Assembly: GCA_949775045.1 (NCBI GenBank)
Contig: OX459101.1
Location: 20,093,316-20,157,315, forward strand
Origin: Metridium senile
Lineage: Eukaryota > Cnidaria > Anthozoa > Actiniaria > Metridiidae
DNA length: 64,000 nt
Direction of reading: 5' to 3'
This document shows positions 45,011 through 56,423 of the stretch, in pieces. The notes beneath the pieces were generated by a model, which was given only the letters and a program-made list of their open reading frames with translations, was not told the origin of the DNA and searched no databases. Positions within the stretch are counted from its first letter, which is position 1. Each line of letters begins with the position of its first letter. A program made the translations under genes and the position numbers.

Positions 45011-46045
45011 TTAGAGCCTCTGCCGTTGGTCAATTATGACGTCATTTTGAGCATTTTGCATGGGCTATAGTCCATCAAAAATCGTCATTTTTGCGCAATT
45101 TTGAGCATTTTGCATGGGCTATAGTCCATCACAAATCGTCATTTTTACGGAATTTTGCATTTTGAATGGGCTATAGTCCATCAAAAATCGTCATTCTGGG
45201 TAATTTTTCCTCAATTTTGAGCATTTTAGCATGGTCTATAGTCCATCAAAAATCGTCATTTTTGCGTCATTTTGAGCATTTTGCATGGGCTATAGTCCAT
45301 CAAAAATCGCCATTTTTGCGCAATTTTGAGCATTTTGCATGGGCTAAAGTCCATCAAAAATCGTCATTTTTGGTCTATTTTGCGCAATTTTGAGCATTTT
45401 GCATGGGCTATAATCCATCGAAATCGTCATTTTTAGTCTATTTTGCGCAATTTTGAGCATTTTGCATAGGCTATAGTCCATCAAAAATCGTCATTGTTGG
45501 TCATTGTTGCGCAATTTTAAGCATTTTACATGTGCTATAATCCATCAAAAATCGTCATTTTTGGTCTATTTTTGCGCAATTTTGAGCATTTTGCATAGGC
45601 TATAGTCCATCAAAAATCGTCATTGTTGGTCATTGTTGCGCAATTTTAAGCATTTTACATGGGTTTTAGACCAAAAAAATTGGTCATTTTTGGTTATTTT
45701 TTGCGAAATTTTGAGCATTTTGCATGGGCTATAGTCCATCACAAATCGTCATTTTTGGTCATTTTTGCTCAATTTTGAGCATTTTGCATGGGCTATAGTC
45801 CATCAAAAATCGTCATTTTTGGTCTATTTTGTGCAATTTTGAGCATTTTGCATAGGCTATAGTCCATCAAAAATCGTCATCGTTTGTCTATTTTGCGCAA
45901 TTTTGAGCATTTTACATGGGTTTTAGTCCAACAAAATTGGTCATTTTATGTCATTTTTGTTCAATTTTGAGCATTTTGCATGGGCTACAGTCCATCAAAA
46001 TCTTCATTTTTGACCATTTTTGCGCGTTTTGCATGGTCTATTTAT
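45010..46045 (+). repeat. ~70-bp satellite of a different family (about fourteen units)
   Basis: The unit contains GCAATTTTGAGCATTTTGCA, TGGGCTATAGTCCATCAAAA and ATCGTCATTTTTGGTCTATT. Length varies 55-75 bp by internal deletions. A weak relative is in macroH2A intron 3 near 12.41-12.48 kb in the opposite orientation. It separates GCM copy 1 from the TRIM-NHL gene. Confidence 0.95.
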
Positions 46046-46639
46046 CTTTATTTTTCTATTATGTTATGCATTGAAAATAGATTAAATTAAATTAAAATTT
46101 CATGAAGTTGTCAATAAAGGCTTTTTCATTTAAAGAATTAAAGAATGTTTGAAAACTGTCACGATACAACGACACTTTGTCTGTGTTCAACTTTGCACAG
46201 ACCGACATCACGCAACGGTCACGCGATCTTGTCACCGAATACTGCAACAAAACGAGTGTATATAGACATCACACCATGTAGTCACGCAATCACACTTCTG
46301 GGAACTCAACCAGTTCCGGCACAGGCAGCCCAAACTAATTATTTGACAACATTGAAAAATACAATTACAAAATGAAAATGATAGAATGGTTTTTAATTCA
46401 ATTTAATCGTTTATAAACCCTGAAATACCGTTTTTAATATCTGCTCTTTCTCTAACTATTTAAGAATTGTTTCTTTTTCGTTTTGTAATTTTTATTTTTC
46501 AATTTTGTCAAATATTGAGTTTGGGTTGCCTGTGGTTTCCGGGAAGCGATTGTGTAATGTCACGTGACTTCCCAGACCTGCACACAGAGTTACTTTCACT
46601 TTTAACAATCGCTGTTTGCTACAAGAAAACGAGCTTAAA

Positions 46640-48792
46640 ATGGAGTCATTTCTAGCAAATCTCAAACACCAAGTGCAATGTTCGTTGTGTAACGAGACAC
46701 TGATTGAACCCAAGTTGTTACAATGTTTTCATACGTTTTGTAAGTCTTGTATCAAGAGACATTCACAACTCACCGAACAAGTCAACATCTTCGAGTGTCC
46801 TCAATGTACCTCACAAACCCTTCTACAAGAACTAAACGACGTCGAAGACCTACAGATCAGTCCAGTACACTCAAGAATCTTGCAAGTCCTAGAGTTTGTC
46901 GAAAGCCAAAAGATTTGTTCAGTTTCTGCGAGTCATTCGCAAGCATTGTTTCAATGTTTTGACTGTGAACGATCGCTATGTGAAGAGTGTTTCAACAGCC
47001 ACTCAGTGTTTACTAAAAATCACAAAGTCGTTTCGTTGTCCGACTTGAACAAGGAAGACATCGAGATAATGCTGAAAAAAGAAAGCCCTTGTAAAACTCA
47101 CGTCAATCAAGATGTGGATTTTTACTGTGAAGACTGCAATATGCTAATCTGTAGGCATTGCTTGATAGTCGACGAACATCATCACAACCACAAGACAACG
47201 TCACTGCAGGAGTTCATCGCCATTGAACAAGATTTGATGTCGAAAAACCTTGAAGAAATCAAGAAAATTAGTACTGACGAAAAGAAAAAGAAGCAACAAG
47301 AAGAAATTGCTCTCCTCATCAAACACGATGGAGAAAAAGCTAAACAACAAGTCGAAGAACTGACTCAAAAATTAATGAAAGCTCTCATTGACAACAAACA
47401 AAAACTTTTGAATGAGATTCAGAAGAGCATAACGAAGGCTGACAAGAATCTACGTATAATACGTCACACTACACAAGCACAAGAGTACATCAAATACTTC
47501 ATAGACAACGGCACAGCAACTGAAATGATCGACACCCGAGACCGAGAATGTTCTCAAAACTTCACCTACAACCCGTTTGAAAGACGCATCTCTGGAATAC
47601 AATTCAAACCTAATGAAGACCTTTGTGAACAAGTGAAAACTGGCTTAGGACTAGTACGATCATTCATAAAGGCTGACCCAAAGATGAGCTCAATCAAAGT
47701 TGAGCCTTCTGATATTGAGGCCACGAAGAAAGCAAAGCTGTCAATAGAACTCAAAACATCAGAAGGAGAAGTCATGAATGAGTCTTTGGAAAATGTAAAC
47801 ATTAAGTTTACTCCAGAAGAGAATGTGAAAGTAGAAGAAATACAGATGACAGATGATTGTCAAATTACAGTAGCCTTTATACCACGTGTTCCTGGTCAGT
47901 TGACAGTAGATATTGAAATACATGGTAATCCTGTATCCAATAGTCCACTAGTCATGCTTGTTAAGCCACAACAAATGAAGGAAATAACTGGATATTCTAA
48001 ACTGAAAGACGCCTTGAATACAGGATCTAAGAACTTTGAAGGCATTGCAGTGAATAAAACAAACAGTAAGATTGCTGTAGCAGATTGGAAATCACACTGT
48101 GTTAGAGTATTCAACATGGAGGGAGATTTGTTACCGTGACATATGGTAGTGAAGGCAGTGGACAGGGACAGTTAAAATATCCACAGGGTTTAGCATTTCT
48201 TAACGAAACAGATTTAGTCATTGCTGATTGTAATAATCATAGAATATGCATAGTGAACACTACAACAGGAAAACTGGTGAGGACCTTTGGTTGTCAAGGT
48301 AATGGCAATGGTCAATTTGATCGCCCTCGTGGAGTACACGTTGATGATGATTCAAACATCATTGTATGTGACCATCATAACAATCGTGTCCAAGTGTTTA
48401 CAAAGGATGGTGACTATAAGTATCAGTTTAGTGTACCAAACCCGCGTAGTGCAGTTACACACAATGGACTGTTCTACGTCAGTGATGATAACAACTCAGT
48501 GGTTCATGTGATTGAGATGAAAGACAACCAGTCACCCACTACAGTAACCACCATTGGTGGGAAGGACTACACTGATGGTCAGCTACAGTATCCCATTGGT
48601 CTAGCTATTGACAATGATAACAATCTACTGGTCTGTGCTAATAGATCTTGTTTGATTCGTAAGTTTACATTGGATGGTCGTTATGTAGGTCAGTCAAGTC
48701 AACTAACCAATAGGCCCCGTTATATAGCAGTATTGAATGATGGTCAAGTGATTTGTACTACAGATGAAGGAATTATATTTTTTAACAATTGA
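46640..48792 (+). CDS. TRIM-NHL protein, intronless, with one frameshift
   Basis: ATG at 46640; the first reading frame stops at 48139 and the rest continues in another frame from ~48136 to TGA at 48792 (~717 residues in all). RING finger: C14, C17, C29, H31, C34, C37, C53, C56 (CSLCNETL, CFHTFCKSC, CPQC). Two B-boxes follow: CFDCERSLCEECFNSH and ESPCKTHVNQDVDFYCEDCNMLICRHC..H, then a Lys/Glu-rich coiled coil (~200-290). A filamin/ABP280-like Ig domain (~345-455; AKLSIELKTSEGEV, FIPRVPGQLTVDIEIHGNPV) precedes NHL repeats (NFEGIAVNKTNSKIAVADWK, YPQGLAFLNETDLVIADCNN, FDRPRGVHVDDDSNIIVCDH, YPIGLAIDNDNNLLVCA). The order matches TRIM2/3/71-class E3 ligases and RNA-binding TRIM-NHLs. An AATAAA follows the stop at 48794. 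The frameshift cuts the NHL domain after its first blade: a pseudogene, an allele or an assembly error. Confidence 0.93.
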
Positions 48793-48799
48793 TAATAAA

Positions 48800-48920
48800 C
48801 TTAGTAAGTTAGTAAGAAAGTAGTAAGTAAATAGGTCACTCAATTGGTAAATGAATAATCTATTACTTGATGTGTAATTAAGTAAATTAGTAAGTAAGTA
48901 AGTAAGTAAGTAAATCAAAG
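48800..48920 (+). repeat. AAGT microsatellite
   Basis: GTAAGTAAGTAAGTAAGTAA-type tetranucleotide tract just beyond the TRIM-NHL stop. Confidence 0.9.
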
Positions 48921-49230
48921 CGGAAGACCCAGAATCTGGGTCGTCAGATATGCGCATGCTCAATAATTTCTAACTTCCGGTAACAAATTGGCGGATTTTA
49001 AGTCAATTCTCGCCGATGCTTTATCAAAACTAAACATGAATTTCGATCCTAAAGAAAAACAAATTGTGGTTATGGTTATAGTTTTATCAAGTGTTTGAAC
49101 AAAGTAAATAAATTGGAGAGTAAAAACTATATATAGTTAACGAGCGTCATATAGTAAATAAATAAAATACTAACTAACGCGTTACGTGTTAACACTATTT
49201 AATGAGTTCATTACTGTACGCTAATTTCTA

Positions 49231-49479
49231 GAGTGCAAACAATATCACCGTGAAACATTAACAAAAACTAATTTTGCTAAATATCACTAAATTAGTCTAT
49301 TCTTAATTTAGGGTGATCACTGAACCGCGAATGCGTATTGTGCGCTAGCTAGGACACTCGGCTGATTGCACGTGTACATTAAATTTAGTCTATTCACGCT
49401 TCGACTATTTTTCAATAATTTCTACTAATTTTCGACTAACTAGTTTTTGTGTTTCACGGTTATATTGTTTGTACTCTAT
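49231..49479. mobile_element. MITE, family C, ~249 bp
   Basis: TAGAGTGCAAACAATATCAC at the left and TAGAGTACAAACAATATAAC (reverse complement of the right end). The interior has GCGAATGCGTATTGTGCGC and TAGCTAGGACACT as in the 10.2 kb copy, in inverse orientation. Confidence 0.9.
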
Positions 49480-49819
49480 TGACATCGTTTTGTTTTTACT
49501 GTATTTACATCAAACAGCTATTTCAAAAAGGTTGGCGAAAGTTTTGTTACATGTTCCATACGAAGTGGTATGTATTCAAGCAGCAAAAAGTCACAACAAG
49601 ATTGAATCTAACTTTTGTCTCTAGGGTTTTCCAGCATATTTTGCTCTATGCTGATATTATTTACATATGGATATAACATATTTCAAGCTTGGTAAGCAAC
49701 ATGCAACAAAACCTTTACAGACCTTTTAAATTGCTATATACAAGTTAGAAAACTGGGAATTGTTAGCGTTGTATTATAACAAGAATTATTCGCTAAATAG
49801 CTACTGTTTGCTCATGCTC

Positions 49820-50090
49820 CTTTTACTCCGACGAAGGACTAATGCTAGAAACGTCAGTAAAGTTAAGTCAACATTTTTTACGGTGTTACAAATTTCATTC
49901 TATTACCTATCGTTTATATCAAACACCAACGCAGCCTATACTAGTTTACTCGCTATAGTTTCCATTTAAGTAAAGTTAAGTCAACATTTTTTACGGTGTT
50001 ACAAATTTCATTCTATTACCTATTGTTTATATCAAACACCGACGCAGCCTATACTAGTTTACTCGCTAGTTTCCATTTACTGTTTGTTGG
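49820..50090 (+). repeat. ~110 bp repeat, two units, with a 73-bp satellite remnant
   Basis: TTACTCCGACGAAGGACTAA, then twice AAGTTAAGTCAACATTTTTT, ACGGTGTTACAAATTTCATT and ACGCAGCCTATACTAGTTTA. The same arrangement is in GCM copy 1 intron 1. Confidence 0.85.
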
Positions 50091-50239
50091 TGTTAACTTT
50101 GTATGTTCAACACTACGATCAATCCAAGTCAACTTGATTTTGTTAAATACCAATGGTCACTTACCAGCATGCTTTGCGTTGTTTATTTTGATTGGAATGT
50201 TACAATAGTTTCCTTCACAGTTCCCTGCGCCATCTTGAA

Positions 50240-50350
50240 ATGTAGCCGGGCCTTTACATCGAAGCGAGACGAACGTTGAGCTTACAATGATAGAGAACTG
50301 TTAACACCTTGTGGGACAATTATTCACGTTTCTCTATCATTGCAAGCTCA
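50240..50350. mobile_element. Inverted-repeat element, family D
   Basis: GAAGCGAGACGAACGTTGAG, CTTACAATGATAGAGAA and the inverse TTCTCTATCATTGCAAGCTC; the second member of the family at 19.56 kb. Confidence 0.75.
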
Positions 50351-50600
50351 TTTAGTAAGAGCGTAAATACCCACTCACATCGTAAAACTTAAAACATTTC
50401 TCTTCCGTGAATATTTTGACACTGATATAATATAATTTTGTAAGCGCATTGAGTTTTAAAATGCGCTATAAGCACCTAATATAAATAAATAAATAAAGTA
50501 AAAGATATCAAAATGTCTGAATGTGCGATTTTCATGGTCCAAGAAATTTAGTCTTTCGCGCGGTGCATGCCGGTAAGTGAACGTTATTCTTTCAGTATTT

Positions 50601-51578
50601 TTAATCTTTACTGCAATATCTCACAGAACAGTTTAAGCGAACTAACTGGTATACAATGAACGTCCCACAATTCGTTGCGAGTATCGTCTTAGGCCATTTA
50701 CAACAATTCTTGCCACCATGGATACACACAGTCCTACTCACTCTTGATTCACCGAGTAGAGGCTGGGCACTTATCCAGCCATGATGTTCGGACATACATG
50801 TTTTATTTATAGGACATGTATCGATCATCCGGGTACCTGCTGCCCCAGTGAACCTGTACCATCCCCCCGTTAGTATTTCATTGTCACACAATTTGCCTGC
50901 CATGTTGTTTTGGATGTTTCGATCTCCGTCTGTGAGGTAGTAATAGGAATTACATTCATCCGCTGAAGAAAATAAATGGGCAACTAAATTAAAACCTTGC
51001 AGTACAAAGAACTTTAAACCAGAATACAATACATGTTACAACACCAAGAAAGAACGAAACAATACCCTGTAATACAAAGAATACTAAACTAGAATACAAT
51101 ATATAGGTGGACTTACAGTGACGTATTTTGTTATGGTTTTACAAACCAACCATTGTTATTAGAACAATTAAAGAAAATAAAAAAATCTATTGTGAAAATG
51201 GTTGGCAAATTAGCATCACAATACCAACACTTGTAAATACTACGCTCACCTATACATCATACAAAAGCAATAAAAAAAAGTTCACTAACACTCACTATAC
51301 CACTACATTCAATATTTACAACACACAACTCTGCTCACATGTTGGTTTTTGTGGAGAGAGGAAAACCAGATAACTCAGAGAACAACGTCAACCCTGAGAA
51401 AGACTGAGAACGAGAGATAATGACTTACTCGTTTTGATTTCACATCGTTTACCCAGAAAACTTTGCGGGCATGAGCACTTGAAGTCGTCAAATCCTATTT
51501 CTTGAAGTACCACCGTGGAAACACGGGTCCCCTGCACACTGTTTTTTGTAAAAAAAGGGCTATGTGGTAGACATTGAC
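50601..51578 (-). CDS. EGF-like/D8C (uromodulin-type) protein, last two exons
   Basis: Two minus-strand exons: 51578-51429 (acceptor TTTACGTACAG, donor GTAAGT) and 50962-50601 (acceptor TTTCTTCAG, stop TAA). They join in phase as ...CEIKTTDECNSYYYL. The first encodes an EGF-like end (FDDFKCSCPQSFLGKRCEIK); its earlier cysteines are partly in an exon not found here. The second encodes a D8C domain: ECNSYYYLTDGDRN, LCDNEILTGGWYRFTGAAGT, MIDTCPINKTCMSEHHGWIS, VSRTVCIHGGKNCCKWPKTI and CGTFIVYQL..LNCSVRYC. D8C occurs in uromodulin, GP2 and many secreted invertebrate proteins, so an extracellular product is inferred. Upstream exons, signal peptide and any ZP or membrane segment are not visible. A ~150 bp MITE lies in the intron. 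Confidence 0.88.
51103..51256. mobile_element. MITE, family F, single copy inside the D8C gene intron
   Basis: Starts TATAGGTGGACTTACAGTGA and ends TACGCTCACCTATA; internal GGTTTTACAAACCAACCATT and AAAATGGTTGGCAAATTAGC. It is the unamplified version of the 117 bp repeat at 17.98-18.48 kb. Confidence 0.85.
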
Positions 51579-51639
51579 CTGTACGTAAACAAAAAAGGAA
51601 AAGGAAAATAGAAGAAAACGAAAGAGTGGAGGTTAGGAG

Positions 51640-52160
51640 AGAGTGTAAGAATGGAAAAAAATAAATAAATAAATAAATAAAATAAAAAAATATATAAAAA
51701 TAAATGAATGAATAAATTAATTAATTAAAAAATATAAAAATAAATAAATGAATAAATAAATAAATAATTTATTTAAAAATAACTAAATAAATGAATAAGG
51801 AAATAAATAGATAAATAAAAAAATTAATAAATAAATAAATAAATAAATGCAATAAATAAATAAATGCATGAATAATTAAATAATAATAAAAAATGAAAAA
51901 ATAACTGAAGGAATAAATAAATAATTTAGTTAATTATTAAAATAAAATAATGAAAAAAATGATGTAAAAATAAATGAATGTGTGATTCAATACATAAATA
52001 ACATTATAAAACAACAGTGGTAGAAAATATATAGATGCAAAAAATGAATAGGAAAAACGATAAGTAGGTGAATTGATAAATAAAGAAATCAAAGATGAAT
52101 AAAAGCAAGTGGGTTATAATAATACAAAAATAAAAATGTGAATAAATGGATGAGTAAAAG
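51640..52160. repeat. A/T-rich AAAT low-complexity tract
   Basis: AATAAATAAATAAATG-type sequence for ~500 bp, upstream (minus strand) of the EGF-like exon. Confidence 0.85.
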
Positions 52161-52419
52161 AATAAAAAACAGTGGCGGTTGGAATGATGGAGATGAAAAA
52201 ACTGTGAGGAGAATGTAGAAAACAGCTGGATTAGAGGAGAGGAGGTGGTTTATGTATGGTAAGGATTAGGTCAATGTAAAAACACACGCCAGGGGAGGGG
52301 AGGTAGGGGAATTTTTGTTGAATAAATATTCAACCAATGTCCGGGAACTTACGAATTTACTGCCAACAAATTGAGCGTTGAAGTTGAATGAATATTGAAG
52401 CAGCCGAATTAAAAAGAAC

Positions 52420-52690
52420 AATCTTAGCTGGAAATTGAATAAAATTTTATTTCTTGAATGTAAAAACATATTGCCTTGAAGTTGCATACATTTTAAGGTT
52501 GAATATAAATTGTAAGGCTTGAAGTTGAATGAAAATATATTTTGGAATAGAAATATAATTTCTTGAATGTAAACATGTATATGCATTGCCTTGAAGTTGA
52601 ACACACTTTGAGGTTGAATGTAAATTGTAAGGCTTGAAGTTGAATGAAAATATATTGTTGAATAGAAATATAGATGTTGCTTAATTTTGC
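52420..52690 (-). repeat. ~120 bp direct repeat, two units
   Basis: TTTCTTGAATGTAAA, CATTGCCTTGAAGTTG, GAGGTTGAATGTAAATTGTA and AGGCTTGAAGTTGAATGAAA appear twice, ~120 bp apart. Confidence 0.8.
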
Positions 52691-52699
52691 AACATTTGG

Positions 52700-53630
52700 C
52701 CAACCATAAAAGTGGAGTAAACAAAAAAGGTACACAATCACTCTATTTCAGGAGTAATTTTAACTCTCTCTATTTTCACTCCCCTCCTTAGTGTAAAAAA
52801 TACTCTCTATGAAGAGTATAATATACTACCACTTTAATTAAAGTAAACTGTCTACACAAGTACTATTGGCATCAATATTGTTTATTTATGAAACATTTAT
52901 AAACATATACATGTATATTACAACTTTCAGTGATTTAAAAAAGTTATAACTGAACAGAATTACAAAAGTTCCAACAATTTTCGATCCAATTACTGAAAAA
53001 TTAATTGTAAATAAAAGAGGCAATGTACAGAAACATTACAAGGGGAAGGTGGTGGAGAGTGGTGGGACAAAGGAAAAGGGAAGTGTACGGTGGGGGCAGT
53101 GGTGGTGATGTATAAGTTGATGATAAAAAATGATCAAAGTATATAAAAGTGTGACGATGATAGCAATAACAGTGAAATGGGTGAGTGACAGAAAATAACA
53201 GCATGTGAAGTGAAAGCATAAATAGTAATGGTAAATAATTTAATGTAAATAAATAATAATGATGACGATGATAATAATGGCAATAATAATATGATAATGA
53301 CAACCCCAGTGATGGTGATGAAGACCATTGATGATGATGACAATGATGAAGTGATCATACTGATAATGGAATAATATTTATAGTAACAGTTATAACATTT
53401 ATGATCATGAAAATAGAAATAAAAATTATGATAATAATAATAATAATGATGGTGAAAATGATGTAAATATAGGAGTAATACTGGAAAAGATTAATAATAA
53501 TAATTGTGCTAATTAAAATTTAATTATAATAATAATAAAACATTTTTTTATAATGTATTAATAATAGTGGAAGTGATGTTTATAGTGATAATAATGTGAA
53601 ATATAAGATATAACAACTAGAAAAATAATA
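52700..53630. other. Intergenic, low-complexity patches, no gene
   Basis: A short GAGTAATTTTAACTC-type repeat (52.74-52.85 kb), ATA/GAT-rich microsatellite (53.24-53.53 kb), and nothing codable between. Confidence 0.45.
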
Positions 53631-53632
53631 TC

Positions 53633-53975
53633 AATAGGTACTGTCGTGTGCACCTTCCTGTTAACAGTCGCGACAAAAAATATGTTCTGTCTAGACGTAA
53701 ACTTCCAAAGTTTGGCGCCAAACTTTGTAATCTCCCAATGCAATCCTCTAAATAAATTCAAATTAATTTGTTGAGGTAAATTTTGCATATTATATATTTT
53801 TGTTGTTAAAGGATAGATGCAAGTGCAGTACATTTCTATAAATTTCTGGACTTTTTCACGAAAGTGGTTCACAAACATGCAAAGTTTGGGGTGCCAATCT
53901 TTCAAGTTTGACTGTGAGACAGAACATGTTTTTGTTGCAACCGTTAACGGGTAGATGCAAGCGACGGTATATATA
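53633..53975. mobile_element. MITE with long imperfect TIRs
   Basis: The left end TACTGTCGTGTGCACC, CCTGTTAACAGTCGCGACAA, AAAATATGTTCTGTCT pairs with the inverse of AGACAGAACATGTTTTTGTT, GCAACCGTTAACGG and GATGCAAGCGACGGTA at the right. No ORF. Confidence 0.8.
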
Positions 53976-54024
53976 TGGTAATAATGAAATGAAAATGCTG
54001 ATAATAGTGTTATAGAGGATGATA

Positions 54025-54156
54025 CAGTAAAAACCATCATATGAGAACCACTATTTTTCTAGCCTAAAGTGGTTCTTTTTTAACAGGTGCTTAAAAAGCA
54101 AATTTTAGCCTAGTGGTTCTTAATCCACTGGTTCTTATATGTGGGTTTTTACTGTA
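54025..54156. mobile_element. Small TIR element, ~130 bp
   Basis: TACAGTAAAAACCATCATAT, GAGAACCACT at the left; GTGGTTCTTAATCC, CTTATATGTGGGTTTTTACT, GTA at the right. Related fragments near 27.99 kb. Confidence 0.75.
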
Positions 54157-54389
54157 ATGCTAATGGGAATTCTGATGATGCTAATAAAGTAATAAAATGT
54201 TGTTTATATAAACCCTTTTAGTTCTGTATGCAAATTGCACATTTCAGACCACATGACATTCCCCTGAGAGTTGTTCTTTTATGTCAAGTATGGAAATATT
54301 TATGCATAACAAATGATTAAATCCAAAGGGAATGAACACGTGGTTTGAAATGGGAAAATAAACATTGAAGCTTAATGGGTCTATTGGTA

Positions 54390-54765
54390 TAATAATAGTG
54401 ATGGTAATACTTGTAGTGGTGGTGATAATAATATGCTGCTGTTGCTGATATGTTAGTGGACAAAGTGGTAATAGTGATGATGGAGATGAAGGTGATAACA
54501 ATAAAATGATAAATAATAGTATAAATGCATGGTGATATAAATAATGGTGATAATAAAGATGATAGTGATGAGGGTGATAATAATAAAATGATAAATAATA
54601 GTATAAATGCATGGTGATATAAATAATAGTGGTAATAAAGATGATAGTGATGAGGGTGATAATAATAAAATGATAAATAATAGTATAAATGCATGGTGTT
54701 ATAAATAATGGTGGTAATAAAGATGATAGTGATGAGGGTGATAATAATAAAATGATTTATAATTT
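54390..54765 (+). repeat. ~75 bp tandem repeat (about four units)
   Basis: AAGATGATAGTGATGAGGGT, GATAATAATAAAATGATAAA and TAATAGTATAAATGCATGGT, unit about 75 bp. Confidence 0.9.
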
Positions 54766-55270
54766 ATAATTATAGTAATGGTGATAAGAATATTAATGCT
54801 GATAAAAGTAAAGTGGAGATAATAGAATAATAAATAATAAAATATAGACAAGAAATACAATAATTATAATGGTATAAAGTTGATAGTAATAGTGGTGGTT
54901 ATTAATGATAATCATGAAGTGATGAGGATAAAATTGAGAGAAGACATTGGGGGAAAGAGGGAAGGTGGTGGTATTTGGTATTGGTCAATGCTTATTAATA
55001 ACAGATAATCCTGATTAAATACCAGTTCTTCTTCTTGAACAACAGTTTTGTATATGTAGACCTGAACAATGAGAAAGTTTTCATCAGTTTATATGACTGT
55101 TTTTAATAACTAATCATTGCTGTTATGGTTTGAAAGATCATTCATCTGTTTATAAACTAATGCTTGTTGTCAATAATATATAAGGATTAACAAACGTACA
55201 ATTATTGATATTATTTGTAGCTATTTGAATCTATAGAACAATTTTAATAAGTTAACATAAGTTACTGTGC
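54766..55270. other. Intergenic, no gene seen
   Basis: AT-rich with scattered ATA/GAT repeats; no splice-supported exon. Confidence 0.4.
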
Positions 55271-55274
55271 TACA

Positions 55275-55424
55275 GTTAGAGTGCATTCAGTAAAAGCGTG
55301 AAACGCTTATTACTAAATTGTGCAAAATAGTGCTAGTTGAACAAAAGAAAACAATAGATTTAACAAGAAATAGTACAAAATAGTAGCACTAGTGTTTCAT
55401 GCTTTTACTAAAATGCACTCTACG
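55275..55424. mobile_element. MITE, ~150 bp
   Basis: TTAGAGTGCATTCAGTAAAA, GCGTGAAACGC at the left; the right end reads TAGAGTGCATTTTAGTAAAAG, CATGAAACACTAGTGC when reversed. Confidence 0.8.
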
Positions 55425-55939
55425 AGGGTTTCAAGTTTAAGTATTCTTACCTTGATACGAGCGGCATTCTCACCAAATCATTCTGTTTTAACTCCTCAAT
55501 TAGCACAAACAATAGCTTACTAGCACATAAGAACACTTTTGTTCAATTTCCAAGCTATTTTCACGGTAAGAAAGCTCATTTTGAACAAAAAATGCCAAAC
55601 GAACCGTTGCAACCGTTGGCGCGGAAAATGGTAACTAGTTATCAGACCCCTCTTTGTAGATAATTCTCAACAAAGGCAGCCCAATATAGAAAGAAAGTCC
55701 GAATTCCGGTGTGTTGCTTGCGTAGGAGGCTATATACAACCTTGGATAAGGAAAGTAAAGAGTAAAAACGAATTAGTAAATTCGATCTACCATGTTGATG
55801 TAAAATATCGATTTAGTAATTTATAATAAGTAGACATAGCCTTAGGAACTTTAGTAGAGAAGGCTAACATGCAGCCAGCTGTTTAATTAACGATGTTAGA
55901 AGGGTTCATAACAATGCATCAGTATTCCAAAAAAAGCCC

Positions 55940-56320
55940 CCCCCCCTCCCCCCAGAAAAATAAAAAAAATAGCTAAATAATTGAATAGAAGGAAGGTGGA
56001 GTAAAATGAACTCCATCTAACATTACTCCAAAAACAGAGTCAATTTCACTCTATGCATCGATATGTATAGGAGTACAATTAACTCACACATGCTTTTACT
56101 CCAAAAGTAGAGTAAATTTTACTCGCTTCAAATAATGCATTTATCCCTTACGCAACACAAAACACACTGACATGCATGGGAGAGCAACATTCACTCCCAT
56201 AGGAGTATAATGTACTCTTGTCCTATAAGGGAGTCAATTTTACATTCATAAATTTTACTCCGCTTTGAAGAGTAAATTTAACTCCAGTACTAGAGTGAAT
56301 TCAACTCCCTGAAAATAACA
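55940..56320. repeat. C-tract and GGAGT/ACTCC short palindromic repeats
   Basis: A C-rich run at 55938-55953, then repeated AGTAAAATGAACTCC, GGAGTACAATTAACTC, GAGTCAATTTTAC and AGTACTAGAGTGAATT units, similar to 52.74-52.85 kb. Ends at the left edge of the GCM duplication. Confidence 0.7.
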
Positions 56321-56423
56321 GCCTATACTAGTTTATTCGCTAGTTTCCATTTATTTTCATTTTAAGATAATTAATATCATGGTTTTCGCGATGTTTGTTT
56401 TCTATCATCTGTGTGTTTGTGTT

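Noticed and set aside
48136..48792. Separate small NHL-only gene
   Set aside because: It begins within the last codons of the TRIM ORF, lacks its own ATG, and supplies exactly the NHL blades missing from that ORF.
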